A DNA stretch of 6,699 nt from JAPLJQ01 sp037143735 (lineage in GTDB: Bacteria; Desulfobacterota; Syntrophia; Syntrophales; UBA2185), in assembly GCA_037143735.1 (NCBI GenBank), contig JBAWYD010000120.1, positions 1 through 6,699 on the forward strand, written 5' to 3'. The notes beneath the pieces were generated by a model. It did no database searches. It saw only the letters and a program-made list of their open reading frames with translations, and had not been told where the DNA came from. A program made the position numbers and the translations under genes. Below, in pieces: positions 5,864 through 6,699 of this stretch (within the stretch, counting starts at the first letter, position 1; the number at the start of each line of letters is the position of its first letter).

Positions 5864-5892
5864 TTGTCTGAGAATCAATTTCATGGTATGGT
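5864..5892 (+). promoter_or_regulatory. Weak candidate promoter upstream of acs
   Basis: TTGTCT (5864-5869), a 17-nt spacer and TATGGT (5887-5892) each match four of six consensus bases. Transcription from here would cross all the GGGAAT-type palindromes before reaching acs. No better promoter is visible in 5835-6184. Confidence 0.22.
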
Positions 5893-5987
5893 TCAGATCA
5901 AATGATTCGGCGTGAAATATTTAAACATTTTCAGGAATAGTTGTTAATCTTTACAAACCCGTAAAAAGTCAAATTTCGGCGCCGCTT

Positions 5988-6065
5988 GTCATTCCCGTGA
6001 AAACGGGAATCCAGTATTTTCATATATATACACACCATCTGGATTCCCGCCTGCGCGGGAATGAC
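5988..6065. repeat. Inverted pair of GGGAAT-type REP palindromes (REPIN-like)
   Basis: Two hairpins face each other. ATTCCCGT-GAAA-ACGGGAAT (5991-6010) lies in a frame GTC...CCAG, and ATTCCCGC-CTGC-GCGGGAAT (6043-6062) in a frame CTGG...GAC. The outer GTCATTCCCG and CGGGAATGAC are exactly inverted, so the whole 78 bp forms a larger inverted repeat around an A/T-rich spacer. This matches the common dispersed REP/REPIN (dRS3-like ATTCCC...GGGAAT) architecture, usually mobilised in trans by RAYT-type transposases. None is encoded here. Confidence 0.82.
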
Positions 6066-6114
6066 GCAGCCTGTTTCAGGAAGGCATCTGCACAATAGGC
6101 AGACGGCCTCTGGT

Positions 6115-6142
6115 CTGGATTCCCGCCTGCATGGGAGTGACG
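6115..6142. repeat. Third, degenerate GGGAAT-type REP unit next to acs
   Basis: CTGGATTCCCGCCTGC matches the left half of the palindrome at 6039-6065 exactly, but the right half reads ATGGGAGTGACG instead of GCGGGAATGACG. Several stem pairs are lost, so it is a decayed copy in the same orientation. It ends about 24 bp before the acs ribosome binding site, and a 10-bp palindrome ATGAATTCAT (6150-6159) lies between. Confidence 0.7.
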
Positions 6143-6184
6143 ACTTTTTATGAATTCATCAAAAAGGGGGAGGTATTGGTAACG

Positions 6185-6699
6185 ATGGGAGAGGAAGAGA
6201 AAAATCAGTTGAAGGAGATTTATCCGGTGCCTGACTGGATCAGGCAAAAGGCCCATATCAAGGGGAAAACCGAATATGAGAAGCTCTGGAAGCGCTCTAT
6301 TGAAGAACCCGATGCCTTCTGGTCTGAGGTTGCGGGAGAGTATGTGGAATGGTTCAAGAAATGGGACAAGGTCGAAGATTATAATTTTGATGTGAATAAA
6401 GGGCCCATTTATGTGAAGTACTTTGAGGGCGGCAAACTCAATGTCTCTTACAACTGTCTCGATCGACATCTTCCGATCCGAGGGGATAAAATTGCCATTC
6501 AATGGGAAGGAAACGAACCCGGAGAAGACAGGGCATACACCTACAGACAACTCCATGAAGAGGTCTGCAGGTTCGCCAATGTCCTGAAGTCCATCGGTGT
6601 GAAGAAGGGAGACAGGGTTTGCTTCTATCTTCCCATGATCACCGAACTGCCCATCGGAATGCTTGCCTGTACGCGGATCGGCGCCGTCCACAGTGTTGT
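6185..6699 (+). CDS. acs: Acetyl-CoA synthetase, AMP-forming, N-terminal part (runs off the right edge)
   Basis: The 171 visible residues match the front of AMP-forming acetyl-CoA synthetase (normally about 650 residues). They show YPVPDWIRQKAHIK, then the ACAS_N region (about 28-86) with FW...WFKKWDKV, then GGKLNVSYNCLDRH (82-95), IQWEGNEPGE, TYRQLHEEVCRFANVLK, and GVKKGDRV...YLPMITELPIGMLACTRIGAVHSV at the start of the AMP-binding domain. The enzyme joins acetate, ATP and CoA via acetyl-AMP in the cytoplasm; in some syntrophs it is thought to run in reverse to make ATP. The catalytic P-loop and acetyl-lysine site lie beyond the window. ATG 6185 is chosen for the GGGGGAGGT ending 10 nt upstream. 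An in-frame ATG at 6131 lies in a REP unit without a ribosome binding site and is unlikely. Confidence 0.95.
   Translation, partial: MGEEEKNQLKEIYPVPDWIRQKAHIKGKTEYEKLWKRSIEEPDAFWSEVAGEYVEWFKKWDKVEDYNFDVNKGPIYVKYFEGGKLNVSYNCLDRHLPIRGDKIAIQWEGNEPGEDRAYTYRQLHEEVCRFANVLKSIGVKKGDRVCFYLPMITELPIGMLACTRIGAVHSV

Noticed and set aside
6117..6130. Sigma-54-like GG-N10-GC (TGG...CTGC) upstream of acs
   Set aside because: The same bases are part of the REP consensus and occur identically at 6041-6054, and the match to the rest of the -24/-12 consensus is poor.
5748..6142. CRISPR array
   Set aside because: The repeats are palindromic, belong to two unrelated families, vary in orientation and spacing, and have no uniform spacers or cas genes.
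6020..6691. 223-codon minus-strand ORF across the REP units and acs
   Set aside because: It is antisense to acs, which matches its family residue by residue, and its end reads through REP palindromes, giving the typical artefact string HAGGNPDQRP.

Overview
The window reads as a piece of a Gram-negative chromosome. Two outer-membrane beta-barrel porins with signal peptides and C-terminal Phe, an outer-membrane-type lipoprotein, an FmdB-type zinc ribbon gene, an AMP-forming acetyl-CoA synthetase and GGGAAT-type REP palindromes together suggest a Desulfobacterota-like (former Deltaproteobacteria, perhaps syntroph-related) bacterium. That assignment is inference from gene style, not from a marker gene.

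Layout, left to right. Positions 1-287 (minus strand) hold the 5' part of a small FmdB-family zinc-ribbon gene. Its leader carries a 27-codon ORF that looks like the front end of a VapB antitoxin, behind a recognisable promoter. A strong terminator follows, then porin 1 (361-1797, minus). A 282-bp divergent control region separates porin 1 from a plus-strand gene for a caspase-like (C14) lipoprotein (2080-3648). A second, nearly identical terminator follows, serving both the caspase gene and porin 2 (3772-5265, minus). Roughly 900 bp without a convincing gene come next, containing the porin 2 leader, two GC-rich palindromes and three GGGAAT-type REP palindromes (two of them an inverted pair). 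The window ends inside acs (from 6185, plus).

The central structure is a direct duplication. About 1.6 kb comprising terminator, porin gene, ribosome binding site and start of the leader occurs at 272-1841 and again at 3682-5310. The 1.84 kb between the copies holds the caspase lipoprotein gene and a promoter for porin 1. The two porins share leader, signal peptide, many presumed strand segments and C-terminus but differ in presumed loops, and their upstream promoters are unrelated. Porin 1 has a TTGACA/TATAGC promoter with a perfect 8+8 bp palindrome between the boxes; porin 2 has a weaker promoter candidate and a long, hairpin-containing leader.

How they may work together: the porins would supply alternative outer-membrane channels under different control. 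The caspase lipoprotein would sit in the envelope, probably on the outer membrane, with catalytic His and Cys intact. No other effector or recognised partner gene is visible, so its role is open. The acs gene is probably a separate metabolic unit.
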